In this document: in pieces, positions 16,399 through 25,688 of the stretch
Numbering within the stretch: the first letter of the stretch is position 1
Layout: every line of letters begins with the position of its first letter
Origin: a bacterium
GTDB taxonomy: Bacteria > Krumholzibacteriota > Krumholzibacteriia > LZORAL124-64-63
NCBI GenBank assembly: GCA_016712675.1
Contig: JADJQR010000001.1
Span: 4,526,001 to 4,590,000, forward strand
Length of the DNA: 64,000 nt
Reading direction: 5' to 3'
Made by a program: the position numbers and the translations under genes
Notes under the pieces: model-generated
What the model saw: only the letters and a program-made list of their open reading frames with translations
Told to the model about the DNA's origin: nothing
The model's database searches: none

Positions 16399-18027
16399 AT
16401 GAAGGTGGTCGTCGGTATTTCATTGGCGCTCGTGCATGCGTACGATCGACTGCGCGCCACCGTCAGGTCCGGGGCGGCGCGGGCGGCCGGGGCGATTCTG
16501 GTTCTGCTGCTGGCCAGCGGCTGCGGCAAGGACACGACGGATCCACTCCCCGACGCGGGCCCCGCCGACCCGGTGCGCGAGGCCATTCAGCGCCTCCCGA
16601 CCCCATCGACCGGGATCACCCAGGCCTTCCCCATCACGCCGGATGGCTCACGCCTGTTCGGTGTGGGGCTGGACAACGGCACGCGCCTGAACGTGACGGT
16701 GGCCAACGCACGGATGCTGGCCGCGACGGTCGTGGACGAGCAACAAGTGGCGCTGTGGAGCGAGATCCGCACGCCCGACAGCCTCACTTTCGTGCTGCCG
16801 ACAGGCGATCGCCTGGTCTTTGGCTATCGAGGCGAAAACAGTCAACTGACGATCGTCCTGGCTGCCACCACGCCTGAATCGCGCTTCGTCCTGGTCGAGG
16901 GACCCGACGGCGAGATGTATTTCGACGAGGCGGCTTCCAGTCTCGGCACGACGCTGGCGGCGGTGCGGGCCGCGGGTCAGGGCGGCCGTGCGGGAACCGG
17001 CGACCTGCTGCCTCCGATCGGTGTCATCCTGCCGATGGACGAATGTCATGATCGCGCCACCGATGTTCTTGAAGCAATCAGTGTCGCATGTGACACCTAC
17101 TCCTTCTTCAGTGCCACGGGCATCGAGAGAAAGGTCCTTGCGTTCGTCTGCGTCGCCAACGACCGGATGCTCGGATGGGCCGCGGAGCAGGTACCGGGCT
17201 CGGATCGTTTGATCGCCGCGGTTCAGGCGGGTCTGTCGGCTGCCTGCACCGCCGCGGACATGGTCATCGAGGGCGCGGGCGCGCTGGTGGATCCTGGCAC
17301 GCTGTTCTGTCTCATTGCGAGCGATGGCCAGTCGCTGTGGGAAGCCGCCACCGGGCAACCCCTCGACGTGTGGCTCGGGGACATGATCTGCGGGACGGAG
17401 TGTCCGGAAGGCAGCGAGCGGAACCCCGAGACCAACGCCTGCGATTGCATCCCGCCCCAGATTCTGGGCGCCGACGGCGATTGCGTCTGTCCGAACGGCG
17501 GAATCTTCGATCCCGCGCTGCATACCTGCGAGTGCTCGGGTGGCCAAGTGGAGAACCCCCATTCCGGCCAATGCGAGTGCCCTCCCGGCATGGACTGGGA
17601 CCTGTTCAATCAGGAATGCGCCTGCCCCGAGGGGATGCTCGCGGATCCGACCGCCGACTGGAACACGCCGGCCTGCCTGACCTGCGCCGAGGGCGCGCAG
17701 AGGGTCTGCGAACTGAGTGCGGCCATGGCGGCGATGGTGCCGACGTTCGATGCAATCGAGGCGGCCATCGAAGACTGCAACGCCACGCCCGGGTGCGACC
17801 CTGCTCCCCTGCTGGAGGACTACCAGGAATGGCTGCTTCAGATCAATCGGCTGTTGGCCGCTCAAATGGACCTCTACCTCACGGCTCGGTTGACGGTGTT
17901 CTGCCCGAACCTGCCCGAATTCGATTCCTGCATGTACGAGAAGACGCTGCGATCGCGTCTCGGCTTCGCGCCGGACGCCCCGGTGCGCCGTGCAGCGGGG
18001 CCGGGTGACGTGGGCGCCTGGCGTTAG
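16399..18027 (+). CDS. Lipoprotein with cysteine-rich EGF-like repeats
   Basis: 542 residues from an ATG with GGAAAGGG 5 bp upstream. The N-terminus has a signal sequence ending in the lipobox LLLASGC, followed by KDTTDP, so the protein should be lipid-anchored. Residues about 330-430 hold repeated CxC modules (CPEGSERNPETNACDC, CVCPNGGIFDPALHTCECSG, CECPPGMDWDLFNQECACPE) resembling short EGF-like or keratin-associated cysteine repeats. The rest shows no known domain. It is probably disulfide-rich and periplasmic or surface-exposed. Function is unknown. Confidence 0.72.
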   Translation: MKVVVGISLALVHAYDRLRATVRSGAARAAGAILVLLLASGCGKDTTDPLPDAGPADPVREAIQRLPTPSTGITQAFPITPDGSRLFGVGLDNGTRLNVTVANARMLAATVVDEQQVALWSEIRTPDSLTFVLPTGDRLVFGYRGENSQLTIVLAATTPESRFVLVEGPDGEMYFDEAASSLGTTLAAVRAAGQGGRAGTGDLLPPIGVILPMDECHDRATDVLEAISVACDTYSFFSATGIERKVLAFVCVANDRMLGWAAEQVPGSDRLIAAVQAGLSAACTAADMVIEGAGALVDPGTLFCLIASDGQSLWEAATGQPLDVWLGDMICGTECPEGSERNPETNACDCIPPQILGADGDCVCPNGGIFDPALHTCECSGGQVENPHSGQCECPPGMDWDLFNQECACPEGMLADPTADWNTPACLTCAEGAQRVCELSAAMAAMVPTFDAIEAAIEDCNATPGCDPAPLLEDYQEWLLQINRLLAAQMDLYLTARLTVFCPNLPEFDSCMYEKTLRSRLGFAPDAPVRRAAGPGDVGAWR

Positions 18028-18091
18028 GAATGGATGGACAGGAGCCGCAGCGAAACGCATGTGGTCGTGCAAGTGGGCTGCCCCACGCCGG

Positions 18092-18397
18092 TCACGAGCA
18101 GACATTTGGGATCGACCCGGCGAACGTGACCACGGCGCCCTCGGGCAGGTTGGCGAACGTCGCGTCGCCGCTGCCGGCCTGCGCGAAGCCGCTGGGCCCG
18201 GTCAACTGCCATGGGGCGTTGATGCGATTCGGATCCGGGTTGATCGTGAGGGTGCCCGGTTGCGGGTCAAGTGGGGCCTCGGTGCAACCGGGGAACACGG
18301 AAAGGGAGGCGGCGATGACCAGGGCCCGATCACCACGCCGCGTACCGTCCCGACCTCCCCTTCCGTGGGTCGACGGCCCCCGCTCCCCAGGCAGCAC
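18092..18397 (-). pseudogene. Truncated lipoprotein remnant related to the gene at 51235-52371
   Basis: The minus-strand frame contains a degenerate lipoprotein signal (ASLSVFPGC) followed by GTLTINPDPNRINAPWQLTG and a GSGDATFANLPEG segment. The intact lipoprotein at 51235-52371 has GTFTINPEPNALNAPWQVSG and GAGDTTLVNMAAG at the same spacing from its lipobox. This copy stops after one such PEGA-like unit and lacks a normal start codon, so I read it as a truncated paralogue. Confidence 0.55.
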
Positions 18398-18481
18398 ATG
18401 GGGGATGATCCTGGCGCGTCGGCGGCCCGATGGCGCGCCGGTGCTGGCCTTTCGATGGTAGATCTGTTCCGCCCCGGCGAA

Positions 18482-19540
18482 TCAGAGGTCCATTTTGGCA
18501 ATCCGATTGGCCGACGTGCTGCCCATGTGCGTGAAGTCACCTCCGACGATCAAGGCCCCCTCGTAGATAGCCAGAGCTCGACCGCTGATATCTTCCGTTG
18601 CAAGAGCTGCCTCGCTGTAGATCGCCCGCGCCTTCCAGCTGCTCCCATCCCATTCGAAGACGTTCGTCCACGCTTCCTGATCGCTCGGCAGGGAAAGATC
18701 GCCACAGGCAAACAAGCGGGAACCGTGCGCGAGAAGCCCTCCGAAGTTGCCGATCAAGCCACCGCCGAGTGGACGCCAATTCGATCCGTTCCAGGCGGCC
18801 ACACCGCTCGCATCGACGGACCCGATGTGATCGAAGTAGCCGCCCGCGATCAAGTCGGCGCCCATCACGGTGAGCGCCTCCACTCCATCATCCGCACCGC
18901 CGCCAACCCCTGTCCAGGAGCTCCCATCCCAACGGGCTAGATGATCCGGCTCAACCGTCGGCCCGCCCGCTACCAGCGTACCACCGAACGAGGCCAGTGC
19001 GTAGGCGCCCTGCCCGGGACCGGAGCCCAACCCGGTCCAGTTCGTCCCGTCCCAGCGGGCCACCCCGCCCGCCCCACCAGAGAGATAGCCGCCGACCACC
19101 AATCTGCCTTCGTGGACCGCCAAGACACGGATGTCTACGGAATACCCCGGACCAATCGCTGACCAGGAGATTCCGTCCCATGCCGAGATCTCGCCGCCAC
19201 CGCCTTCCCCGTCGTAGCCCGCCGCGATCAACATGTCGTTGTAGGTGGCCAACGCGTAGACGTCGAACCCAAGACCGTCGCCGACCGGATTCCAGGACGT
19301 GCCGTCCCAGCGGGCGATGTGTTCGAGGTTCACTGCTCCCGAGGCCGTGAACCGACCTCCGGCGATGAGCGCGCCATCGAACACGACGAGGGAGCGGACG
19401 ATGTCGTTCATGCCCTGGCCCAAAGACTGCCACTGGGCGGCCACCTGGTTCGGCTGCGCGGGGTCATCGCTGCCACAGGCAACCAGGAGAACTAGCAGGG
19501 GCAGTGCGCATAGAACGCGGTAGCGCTTCGCAATCGCCAT
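18482..19540 (-). CDS. Repeat-containing lipoprotein (beta-propeller-like)
   Basis: 352 residues from an ATG with AAGGAAG upstream. The signal ends in LLVLLVAC, a lipobox. The body is six or so repeats of about 45 residues built around LIAGGYFD...IARWDGTSW.PLG, resembling the delta-60/kelch-like propeller repeats of extracellular proteins. It ends NRIAKMDL without a sorting module, consistent with lipid anchoring. Function is unknown; such propellers usually serve as ligand- or protein-binding scaffolds. Confidence 0.72.
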   Translation of the reverse strand: MAIAKRYRVLCALPLLVLLVACGSDDPAQPNQVAAQWQSLGQGMNDIVRSLVVFDGALIAGGRFTASGAVNLEHIARWDGTSWNPVGDGLGFDVYALATYNDMLIAAGYDGEGGGGEISAWDGISWSAIGPGYSVDIRVLAVHEGRLVVGGYLSGGAGGVARWDGTNWTGLGSGPGQGAYALASFGGTLVAGGPTVEPDHLARWDGSSWTGVGGGADDGVEALTVMGADLIAGGYFDHIGSVDASGVAAWNGSNWRPLGGGLIGNFGGLLAHGSRLFACGDLSLPSDQEAWTNVFEWDGSSWKARAIYSEAALATEDISGRALAIYEGALIVGGDFTHMGSTSANRIAKMDL

Positions 19541-20083
19541 GGTGGCTTCCTTTCTCGTCGGCGCGACGGGACGAGTTCAGCCGTCGCGTCGAAAGCTCGC
19601 GGGGCAGGATCGACGCAGCCCCAAGAGCGCCAGGCGGCGGCGCAATCGCCTTGCCGCGGTCAGCGGGCCGGCTACCTGCTGCTAGCACGTGCCGTGCGAG
19701 ATGGGAGAATGCAAGTGAAGCGATGCGCCGAGCGCGTAACGTGCCGTGCTGCAGGCTGATATCCGAGGGCTTCCTTCTGGGAGTTCCGTCCGCCGCTTCC
19801 GCCTCGCGGGTGCTCCAGTTCGGAAATCCGACTGTTCCTTCGAATCACGGACTCGATAGCGCACTCTCGTACGATCTGCGGCTTCTGGATCGCATCTTCG
19901 CCGGTCACCTCCCAAGCGATCACGGCGTTCACCCGCGACCCATCCCTGCTTTCATGGGCGCTTGTCACCCCCATGACCGGATTGACGGCATACCCCCGAA
20001 AATGACACAATCGATGGTGGTGATCCCTTGAATCGGCGCCCGCCCCATGGTTCCCCCGGCAGAGGTGCCCACCGGCACGGCGA
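19541..20083. other. Gap without a convincing gene
   Basis: 543 bp between divergent genes. A minus-strand frame (19672-20148) is open but reads as low-complexity basic peptide and has no ribosome-binding site. The left edge holds the leader of the minus-strand lipoprotein. I see no other supported feature. Confidence 0.5.
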
Positions 20084-20881
20084 GTGCCGCGGCCCGAGGA
20101 TGTCGACAAGTTCAAGAAAGGCAGCGACTTGAACAACGTGTTGGACATCGATCACGACCGGGTCCGCTACGAATGCGTGCAGCCCGAGTTGGGCGCCGAA
20201 CTCTGGCGCCGGGACCTGCCCGACTGCGCGCCGGAGCTGGCGACCCGACTGGACCGCCACCTGGCCGTCTGCGATGCCTGCCGGCTCGAGGGAGTCGTGC
20301 AGGCGGCTCTGGCGGCGGGTCTGGTTGCCGATGCGCTCGGCAAGGTGAAGCCGGCGCGAACGCTGCGGCTGCGACCGTCGCCGGTCGCGACCGGAGGCTG
20401 GGTGGCCCTGGCCGCCTCGCTGGCGCTGGCGCTGCTGCTGCCGCCCGGGGCGCTGCCTGTGGGCACGACCCGCGGCGGCCAGCCGGTGGCCGGCTTCGTG
20501 CGGCCGGTCGAAGGCGAGGTCGTCGCCGACACCCCCGACCTGCGCTGGCACCCGGTGCCCGGCGCGACGGGCTACCAGGTGACGCTGGATCAGGTCGGCG
20601 GGGATTTCCACTGGAGCGCGCGCGTGGATGCGAGCCGGCTGGAGCCTGCAGGTGAGCGCGCACCGCGCGAACCCGGCCGCTACCGCGTCATCGTGCGCGC
20701 GATTCCCGACGACCTGACGCCGCCGGAGGGAATCAGCGTGACGTTCCGCCGCGGCAGCGGCATCGATCAGTTCATCTACAGGCTCTGGGCAACCTCCTGG
20801 CCGATCCGCCTGCTCGGATTGGCCGGCCTGGTGCTCGGGCTCTCGGGACTTGTCCGTCGCCAGCGGTCACTGGCTGCCTGA
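20084..20881 (+). CDS. Zinc-finger anti-sigma-like membrane protein
   Basis: 265 residues from GTG 20084. A TTG at 20129 with AAAGG 7 bp upstream is an equally good start. Residues about 60-70 carry HLAVCDAC, the HxxxCxxC core of zf-HC2 anti-sigma proteins. A hydrophobic helix follows (GGWVALAASLALALLLPPGA). A fibronectin-like periplasmic domain (about 140-230, DLRWHPVPGATGYQVTLDQV) precedes a second C-terminal helix. Anti-sigma factors of this type sequester an ECF sigma at the membrane. No adjacent sigma gene is present; the nearest lies at 24973. The regulatory role is inferred. Confidence 0.65.
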   Translation: MPRPEDVDKFKKGSDLNNVLDIDHDRVRYECVQPELGAELWRRDLPDCAPELATRLDRHLAVCDACRLEGVVQAALAAGLVADALGKVKPARTLRLRPSPVATGGWVALAASLALALLLPPGALPVGTTRGGQPVAGFVRPVEGEVVADTPDLRWHPVPGATGYQVTLDQVGGDFHWSARVDASRLEPAGERAPREPGRYRVIVRAIPDDLTPPEGISVTFRRGSGIDQFIYRLWATSWPIRLLGLAGLVLGLSGLVRRQRSLAA

Positions 20882-20896
20882 TCCGGAGGATGACTC

Positions 20897-21655
20897 ATGA
20901 CAACCAGCTTGCGCACAACCATCCTGGCGGCCGCGATGCCCCTGCTTCTGGCCGGTTGCGGGAGCGACCGGGGAGGATTGACGGACGCATCGTCGAACGA
21001 GTCCGCTGTTCGGCTGCCTTCGCACGTGCCGATCGACAACCCGTTTCCGCAGGACGCGCTGGCCAAGCTCTGGATCCGGAGCGAGCACGACGACTGGGAC
21101 GCCATCTCGGCGGCGATCGACCCGGCGGCCGGCGGTGTCGTGTCCGGCGTACCTGCGTCGTGGCCAGCGGACTACGTGTTCTCGGTCGAGATTCCCCCTG
21201 GCGCCATCGACACGGGCAGCCAGAAATCCGAAGTGCCTCCCGTGGACCCGGAACAGTGGGTGGACATCACCATCCTGGTTCCCCGCTACCACCCGGATGC
21301 GCCGGACCATGCGCAGCACGTGGCGGTCTATCGGCTCCAACCCCACGGCCTGCAGTTCACGCTGCCGGTGACCGTGACCTTCTGCTATCCGCCCTGGCGA
21401 GCCGAGCACGAGACCTATCTCAAGTACCACTTCTGGCGCGAGGATGACGACGGCGCCTGGATCTACTACGTGTCCGACTACGCGGTGCTGCCGGCCGTTC
21501 GGAGCGACAATCGGCGCCTGGGCTTGCAGTTCCAGACGACGCATTTCTCGCGCTGGGGCATGCAGAACGGTGCTGGCGGGGACGGCATCACCGGTCCGGA
21601 TGGGCGGCCGCTGCCGCCGATGCCGCGGCCGCGGATCCAGGAAGCCGGCAAGTAG
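20897..21655 (+). CDS. Lipoprotein with a ZU5-like domain
   Basis: 252 residues from an ATG with GGAGG upstream, 15 bp after the preceding gene and probably in one operon with it. The lipobox is LLLAGC (about residue 21). The middle (about 90-215) has FSVEIPPGAIDTGS, WVDITILVPRY, VAVYRLQPHGLQFTLPVTVT and a final TTHFSRWGM. This pattern matches ZU5 domains (IPPGAL ... ISPVYELGPEG), which mediate protein interactions or autoproteolysis. No catalytic HFS motif is claimed. Probably cell-envelope located. Confidence 0.65.
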   Translation: MTTSLRTTILAAAMPLLLAGCGSDRGGLTDASSNESAVRLPSHVPIDNPFPQDALAKLWIRSEHDDWDAISAAIDPAAGGVVSGVPASWPADYVFSVEIPPGAIDTGSQKSEVPPVDPEQWVDITILVPRYHPDAPDHAQHVAVYRLQPHGLQFTLPVTVTFCYPPWRAEHETYLKYHFWREDDDGAWIYYVSDYAVLPAVRSDNRRLGLQFQTTHFSRWGMQNGAGGDGITGPDGRPLPPMPRPRIQEAGK

Positions 21656-21669
21656 CGACCGGTGGACGG

Positions 21670-24600
21670 CTACGGATCCTGGCGGCCCGACTCGATCAGG
21701 CGCGAGAACGCCCAATGGAACGGATGGTGCGTGCGCCCCTGCTGGGCGCGCACGCGCTGCTGCGCCGCGCGCAGCGCGGATGCAGGTTCGACGTCCCGCG
21801 CCAATTCGCCGTAGAACGCCTGGGCCAGGTCCCTGGCCGAGGCGTCATCCACGCGCAGCGACGAAGCGATGACCCCGCGCGCGCCTGCCGCCAGGAACGC
21901 ACCCGCCAGATCGGCGGTGCCGGCGCCAACGTGGCGGCGCCGCGTCCCGTCACAGCACGAGAGATACACCAGCTCCGCGACGATCGGCACGGCCGCGATA
22001 CCCGCAAGCGTGGGAGAACTGCCGGGCGCGTCGCCCGCCAACTGCAGGGCGGCTCCTCGGCCGCCGACGACCGCATGCGACGCGAAGTGGATGATCCGCG
22101 CGCTGGCCAGTCCTGCGGCCTGCAGTCCCGACCAGGACGCGTCGGCGCCCAGGCACGCGCGCGCGGGACCCGCGGTCCAGTTCGCGGCGATGGTGGCGGC
22201 CTCGTCCTCCGCGTGGCGCAGCGGCGCCAGGTCGTCGGGCAGGCCGGCGGTGCCGTTCACGCCGGCCGCCAGCAGACGACCGTCGGAGCGGCCGGCAAGT
22301 CCGGGCCTGGCCGGCGGAAGCTGCAGCTCCACGACCGGCCCGATGTCCAGGAGCACGCGCCCACCGTCCGCCGTCGCCAGGCCCGCCCATGGCAGGCCCT
22401 GCAGCACGTCGTCGGCCAGCACGTAGAGCGCGGCCCCGTCGGTCCAGCCGCCGGCCAGCGGACCCAGGACGGCGACGGTCAGGCGCGCGGCGGCGATCGG
22501 GTCGGTATCGCGGGTCGGCGTCGCATAGTCGGCCAGCACGGGCGCGGACAGGCGCAGCAGTTCGCGGCGCGGCGGCAGATCGTGGTGCCGGACGCGGCCG
22601 TCACCGACGTGCCAGGCGTGGGAACGCCGGTCGCCGACGAGCGTGACGACCAGCCTCGTGCCGCCCGGCTTGCCGGCCAGCCAGTCGCGGGGCTGGAACG
22701 CCGTGTCCCCGGGTCGCGTGCCATCGGCGGCCAGGAAGGCCAGCGCCAGCCGCATCGCCGCCTCGTCGTCGCCGGCGTCGATCAGCAGGTCGGTCTCCTC
22801 CAGTGCCAGTTCACGCCGCAGATGCTCGGTGAAGATCGCGAACTCGCGCGTCGGGGCACCGTCGGCGCGCGCCAACTCCGCGCGCGCGGCGCGCAACGCT
22901 TCCGCGGCAGGGGCCACGCGGCCGACGGCACGGAGGGCGCGCGCCCGCTCGAAGTGCAGGCGGGCCATCAGGTCGGCGGGTGTATAGGGCGTCACCAGGG
23001 AATCGGCCCGCGCCAGGTGGATCAGCGCGCTGTCGGGTCGGCCCTGCTCGTTGCCGGTGCGTCCGAGGAACACGAGCGATGACAGGCGCGTGCGGAAGCT
23101 CGCCCCGAAGCGGCCGTCGCCGACGGTCGCGGTGAACAGGTCGCGCGCCGGGCCGAACCGGCCCAGCTCCAGCAGGCAGTGGCCCAGCTGGAAGCGGCTG
23201 GCCGCGCGCTGTTCAGGCGAGCCGAGGGTCTCGGCCGCGACCAGGGAGGCGTCGAACTCGGTCACCGCGCTCTCCGGATCGCCGCGGCGTTGCGCCAGCT
23301 TCCCGGCCACCAGATGGTAGTTCCAGCGCTTGCCTTCACCGCCGCGGCGCTCGACCGCGCTGCGGGCGCGTCCCAGGGCCTCGGCCGCCACCTCGTACTC
23401 GCCCTGGCCCAGGTGGAATTCGGCCGTCACCGTCTCGTAGTCGGCGATCAGGTTCTGGTCCGGAGTCTGGTCGTGCATCGCGGGCCGCAGTTGACACAGG
23501 CGCGCCACGGATCTCAGGGCCAATTCGGGGCGCCCAAGTTCCAGCTGCTGGCGAATCAGCCCGATGTGCAGGCGTACTTCCTCGGCCGCCAGGCTGGCGC
23601 CGGAGGCGCGGTCGATGGCACGCGACAGCAGCTCCACCACGCGTGCGTAGTCCCCGACCTGGCAGTAGTACTCGGCCTCGAGCATCGGCAGCATCGCCTG
23701 GTTGCGCGCGTCGTCGTAGGCCTCGACCCAGCTGCGGGCCTGCTCCTGGTAGACGAGACAGGAATCGAGCCGGCCGATCAGCCTCAGGTCGTTGGCGATG
23801 TTCATCAGGTTGCGCGGCACGTTCAGCGAGTCGGACATGGCCAAGCTGTGCGCCAGCGTCCGGCGATCGAACTCCAGCGCCAGGTCCGGACGCCCCAGCG
23901 ACCCGGCCAGGGCGGCCGCCCGGTCGGTGGCGTCGAGGAACAGCCAGGGAAGTTCCTGCGTCCGCGCGTACTCCGATGCGTGGCGCAGCAGGTCGAGTGC
24001 GGCCTCGGCCTCGCGCCGCTCCTGCCGGATCGAGGCGATCAGCACCAGGTAGCGGCCGTGCCAGGACGGGCTGGCCAGCTCGTCCGCCAGAGCCAGCCCC
24101 TTGGCCGCCGCGTGCAGCGCGTCGTCCAGGCGGTCGGCGCGATGGAGGTAGCGCGTGATGTGGTACCACTCGCGCACGCGCAGGCGCGGGCCGGACGCGC
24201 CATCGGGCGCCACGAGCGGCAGCAGGCGCTGGACGGCAGCCAGCGGTTCCCCGCCGTCCGCCTCCGTCATCGCCACCTTCTGCTCGGCCACCGCGTGGTC
24301 CAGCGGCGCCAGGCTGCCCGCGTGCGCCGCCGCGCGCCGATAGCCCTCGCCGCGCGAGCCGTAGCCGTATTCGCGGCAGTCGCGCGCGAACCAATGCGCC
24401 GCCGGCGCACTCACGGTGTCGCCGAGCGCCGCCAGACGCGCCTCGAGTTCGTCGCCGCGATGCAGCAGGTACTCGTAGCGCGTGGCCGTCTCGATCCAGA
24501 GCAGGCCGGCGGGCTCGGCGCGCCACAATCCATAGAGGAAGTCACCGGCCGACCGGCGCGTGGACGCACGCTGAATGGCGATCTCGAGGCTGTCGTTGAG

Positions 24601-24855
24601 GGCCAGCTTCCGCTCGCCCGCCTGGTCGATGCGGCCGGATCCTTCACCCCTGCCCCGCAGGAACGGCGACAGATCAGACGAGAGTGGCACGCCGGTCAGG
24701 TCCACGTGCGGCGTGGCGCCGCCTCGTGCGGCATCCGCGTCGGCCGGCGACTTGCGCGAGCAGCCGCCCGCACCGACAAGGGCCAGGGTGAGCGCGAGCG
24801 TCAGCACGCACGCCGCCAGCGGTGTGCGCGGCCCGGAGCCAATGCGATCGACCAC
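21670..24855 (-). CDS. TPR-CHAT lipoprotein (caspase-like protease)
   Basis: 1061 residues from a GTG preceded by GGAGG 5 bp upstream. A longer open frame exists, but the lipoprotein signal fixes this start. The signal ends VGAGGC (lipobox). Residues about 60-800 are TPR-like helical repeats (VTEFDASLVAAETLGSPEQR, RFQLGHCLLELGRFGPARDL). The C-terminus is a CHAT domain with the catalytic pair: His in IIHFASHAV (about residue 925) and Cys in LVYLSCCDG (about 968). CHAT proteases act in bacterial cell-death and defence or signalling. This one is predicted to be lipid-anchored, which is unusual for a protease of this family. It lies divergently from an ECF sigma gene 117 bp away. Confidence 0.88.
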   Translation of the reverse strand: MVDRIGSGPRTPLAACVLTLALTLALVGAGGCSRKSPADADAARGGATPHVDLTGVPLSSDLSPFLRGRGEGSGRIDQAGERKLALNDSLEIAIQRASTRRSAGDFLYGLWRAEPAGLLWIETATRYEYLLHRGDELEARLAALGDTVSAPAAHWFARDCREYGYGSRGEGYRRAAAHAGSLAPLDHAVAEQKVAMTEADGGEPLAAVQRLLPLVAPDGASGPRLRVREWYHITRYLHRADRLDDALHAAAKGLALADELASPSWHGRYLVLIASIRQERREAEAALDLLRHASEYARTQELPWLFLDATDRAAALAGSLGRPDLALEFDRRTLAHSLAMSDSLNVPRNLMNIANDLRLIGRLDSCLVYQEQARSWVEAYDDARNQAMLPMLEAEYYCQVGDYARVVELLSRAIDRASGASLAAEEVRLHIGLIRQQLELGRPELALRSVARLCQLRPAMHDQTPDQNLIADYETVTAEFHLGQGEYEVAAEALGRARSAVERRGGEGKRWNYHLVAGKLAQRRGDPESAVTEFDASLVAAETLGSPEQRAASRFQLGHCLLELGRFGPARDLFTATVGDGRFGASFRTRLSSLVFLGRTGNEQGRPDSALIHLARADSLVTPYTPADLMARLHFERARALRAVGRVAPAAEALRAARAELARADGAPTREFAIFTEHLRRELALEETDLLIDAGDDEAAMRLALAFLAADGTRPGDTAFQPRDWLAGKPGGTRLVVTLVGDRRSHAWHVGDGRVRHHDLPPRRELLRLSAPVLADYATPTRDTDPIAAARLTVAVLGPLAGGWTDGAALYVLADDVLQGLPWAGLATADGGRVLLDIGPVVELQLPPARPGLAGRSDGRLLAAGVNGTAGLPDDLAPLRHAEDEAATIAANWTAGPARACLGADASWSGLQAAGLASARIIHFASHAVVGGRGAALQLAGDAPGSSPTLAGIAAVPIVAELVYLSCCDGTRRRHVGAGTADLAGAFLAAGARGVIASSLRVDDASARDLAQAFYGELARDVEPASALRAAQQRVRAQQGRTHHPFHWAFSRLIESGRQDP

Positions 24856-24972
24856 GGTCACCTCCTGCCGTCGCCCAAACGGGTGGACAGACGCCCCCCG
24901 CGCCCGTATCCTCGACCGGGTGCGGCCGCCCCGGCCGCCGCGTGTCGTCCCCATTCTCCTCGCTGGATCGCG

Positions 24973-25557
24973 ATGAATCAACCACCGAGCCGCCGTACCG
25001 CCGATGCCGCCGCCCTCGGGCGCGCCATCGCCGGCGTGGTGGCGGGCGATCCCGCCGCCGAGCAGGAGCTGCACGGACACCTGCTGTCGCCGGTGACGGC
25101 GGCCGTGCGCTCGTTCCTGGGCGCCGACGACAGTGAGGCCGACGACATCATCCAGGAGACCCTGGTCACGGCGTTCCGCTACATCCGCGATGGCGGCGGC
25201 TTCGAGGGCGACCTCATCTCCTTCTCCGTGACGGTGGCGCGCAACCGCTGCCGCAACGCGCTGACCCGCCGCCGCCGCCGTCCCCAGGTGCAGATCGAGG
25301 ACGCCCAGGACGGCGTGGCCGATCCGTCGGCCGACGCCGTCGAGCGCCTGCTCTCGGCCGAGGCCCTGGCCGTGCTGCGCGCGGGCGTGGCCAGGCTGGG
25401 TCGTGCCTGCCGCGCGCTGCTGGTGGCGTTCTACCTCGAAGAGCGGTCGATCGAGGAGATCCGCGTGCGCTGCGGCCTCAAGACCGTGCAGGGCGTCTAC
25501 TACCGCCGCCAGGTCTGCATCCGCGAACTGGCCTCGATGCTGGCGGGGCAATTGTAG
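24973..25557 (+). CDS. ECF-type RNA polymerase sigma factor
   Basis: 194 residues from ATG 24973. Region 2 (about 25-100) includes AAVRSFLGADDSEADDIIQE, TLVTAFRYIRDGG and VARNRCRNALTRRRRRPQV. Region 4 (about 125-190) includes ARLGRACRALLVAFYLEERS and IEEIRVRCGLKTVQGVYYRR. The region-4 helix is less canonical than usual. It is divergent from the TPR-CHAT gene, an arrangement that often couples an ECF factor to the envelope protein it controls. Genes downstream (25689-28067) all encode exported proteins and may be its targets. Confidence 0.85.
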   Translation: MNQPPSRRTADAAALGRAIAGVVAGDPAAEQELHGHLLSPVTAAVRSFLGADDSEADDIIQETLVTAFRYIRDGGGFEGDLISFSVTVARNRCRNALTRRRRRPQVQIEDAQDGVADPSADAVERLLSAEALAVLRAGVARLGRACRALLVAFYLEERSIEEIRVRCGLKTVQGVYYRRQVCIRELASMLAGQL

Positions 25558-25688
25558 AAGCGCCGCCACGCCGCGCCGTCCCTTGAATGTCCTCCCGTCC
25601 CGTTGTTCCCCCCCAGAGACCATAGCCGGCGCGCGCGACTCCGGTCCCGCGCCCCTTCCTTGACCGGTCTGATCCCTGGGAGCCCGCC

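Noticed and set aside
17990-18940. 316-codon plus-strand ORF after the cysteine-rich lipoprotein
   Set aside because: It overlaps the 3' end of one gene and lies antisense to the propeller lipoprotein. It reads as basic, low-complexity sequence.
23179-25557. A single 792-codon plus-strand frame ending in the sigma factor
   Set aside because: Only the last 194 codons resemble a protein (ECF sigma). The upstream part is antisense to the TPR-CHAT gene, so the sigma gene is called from ATG 24973.
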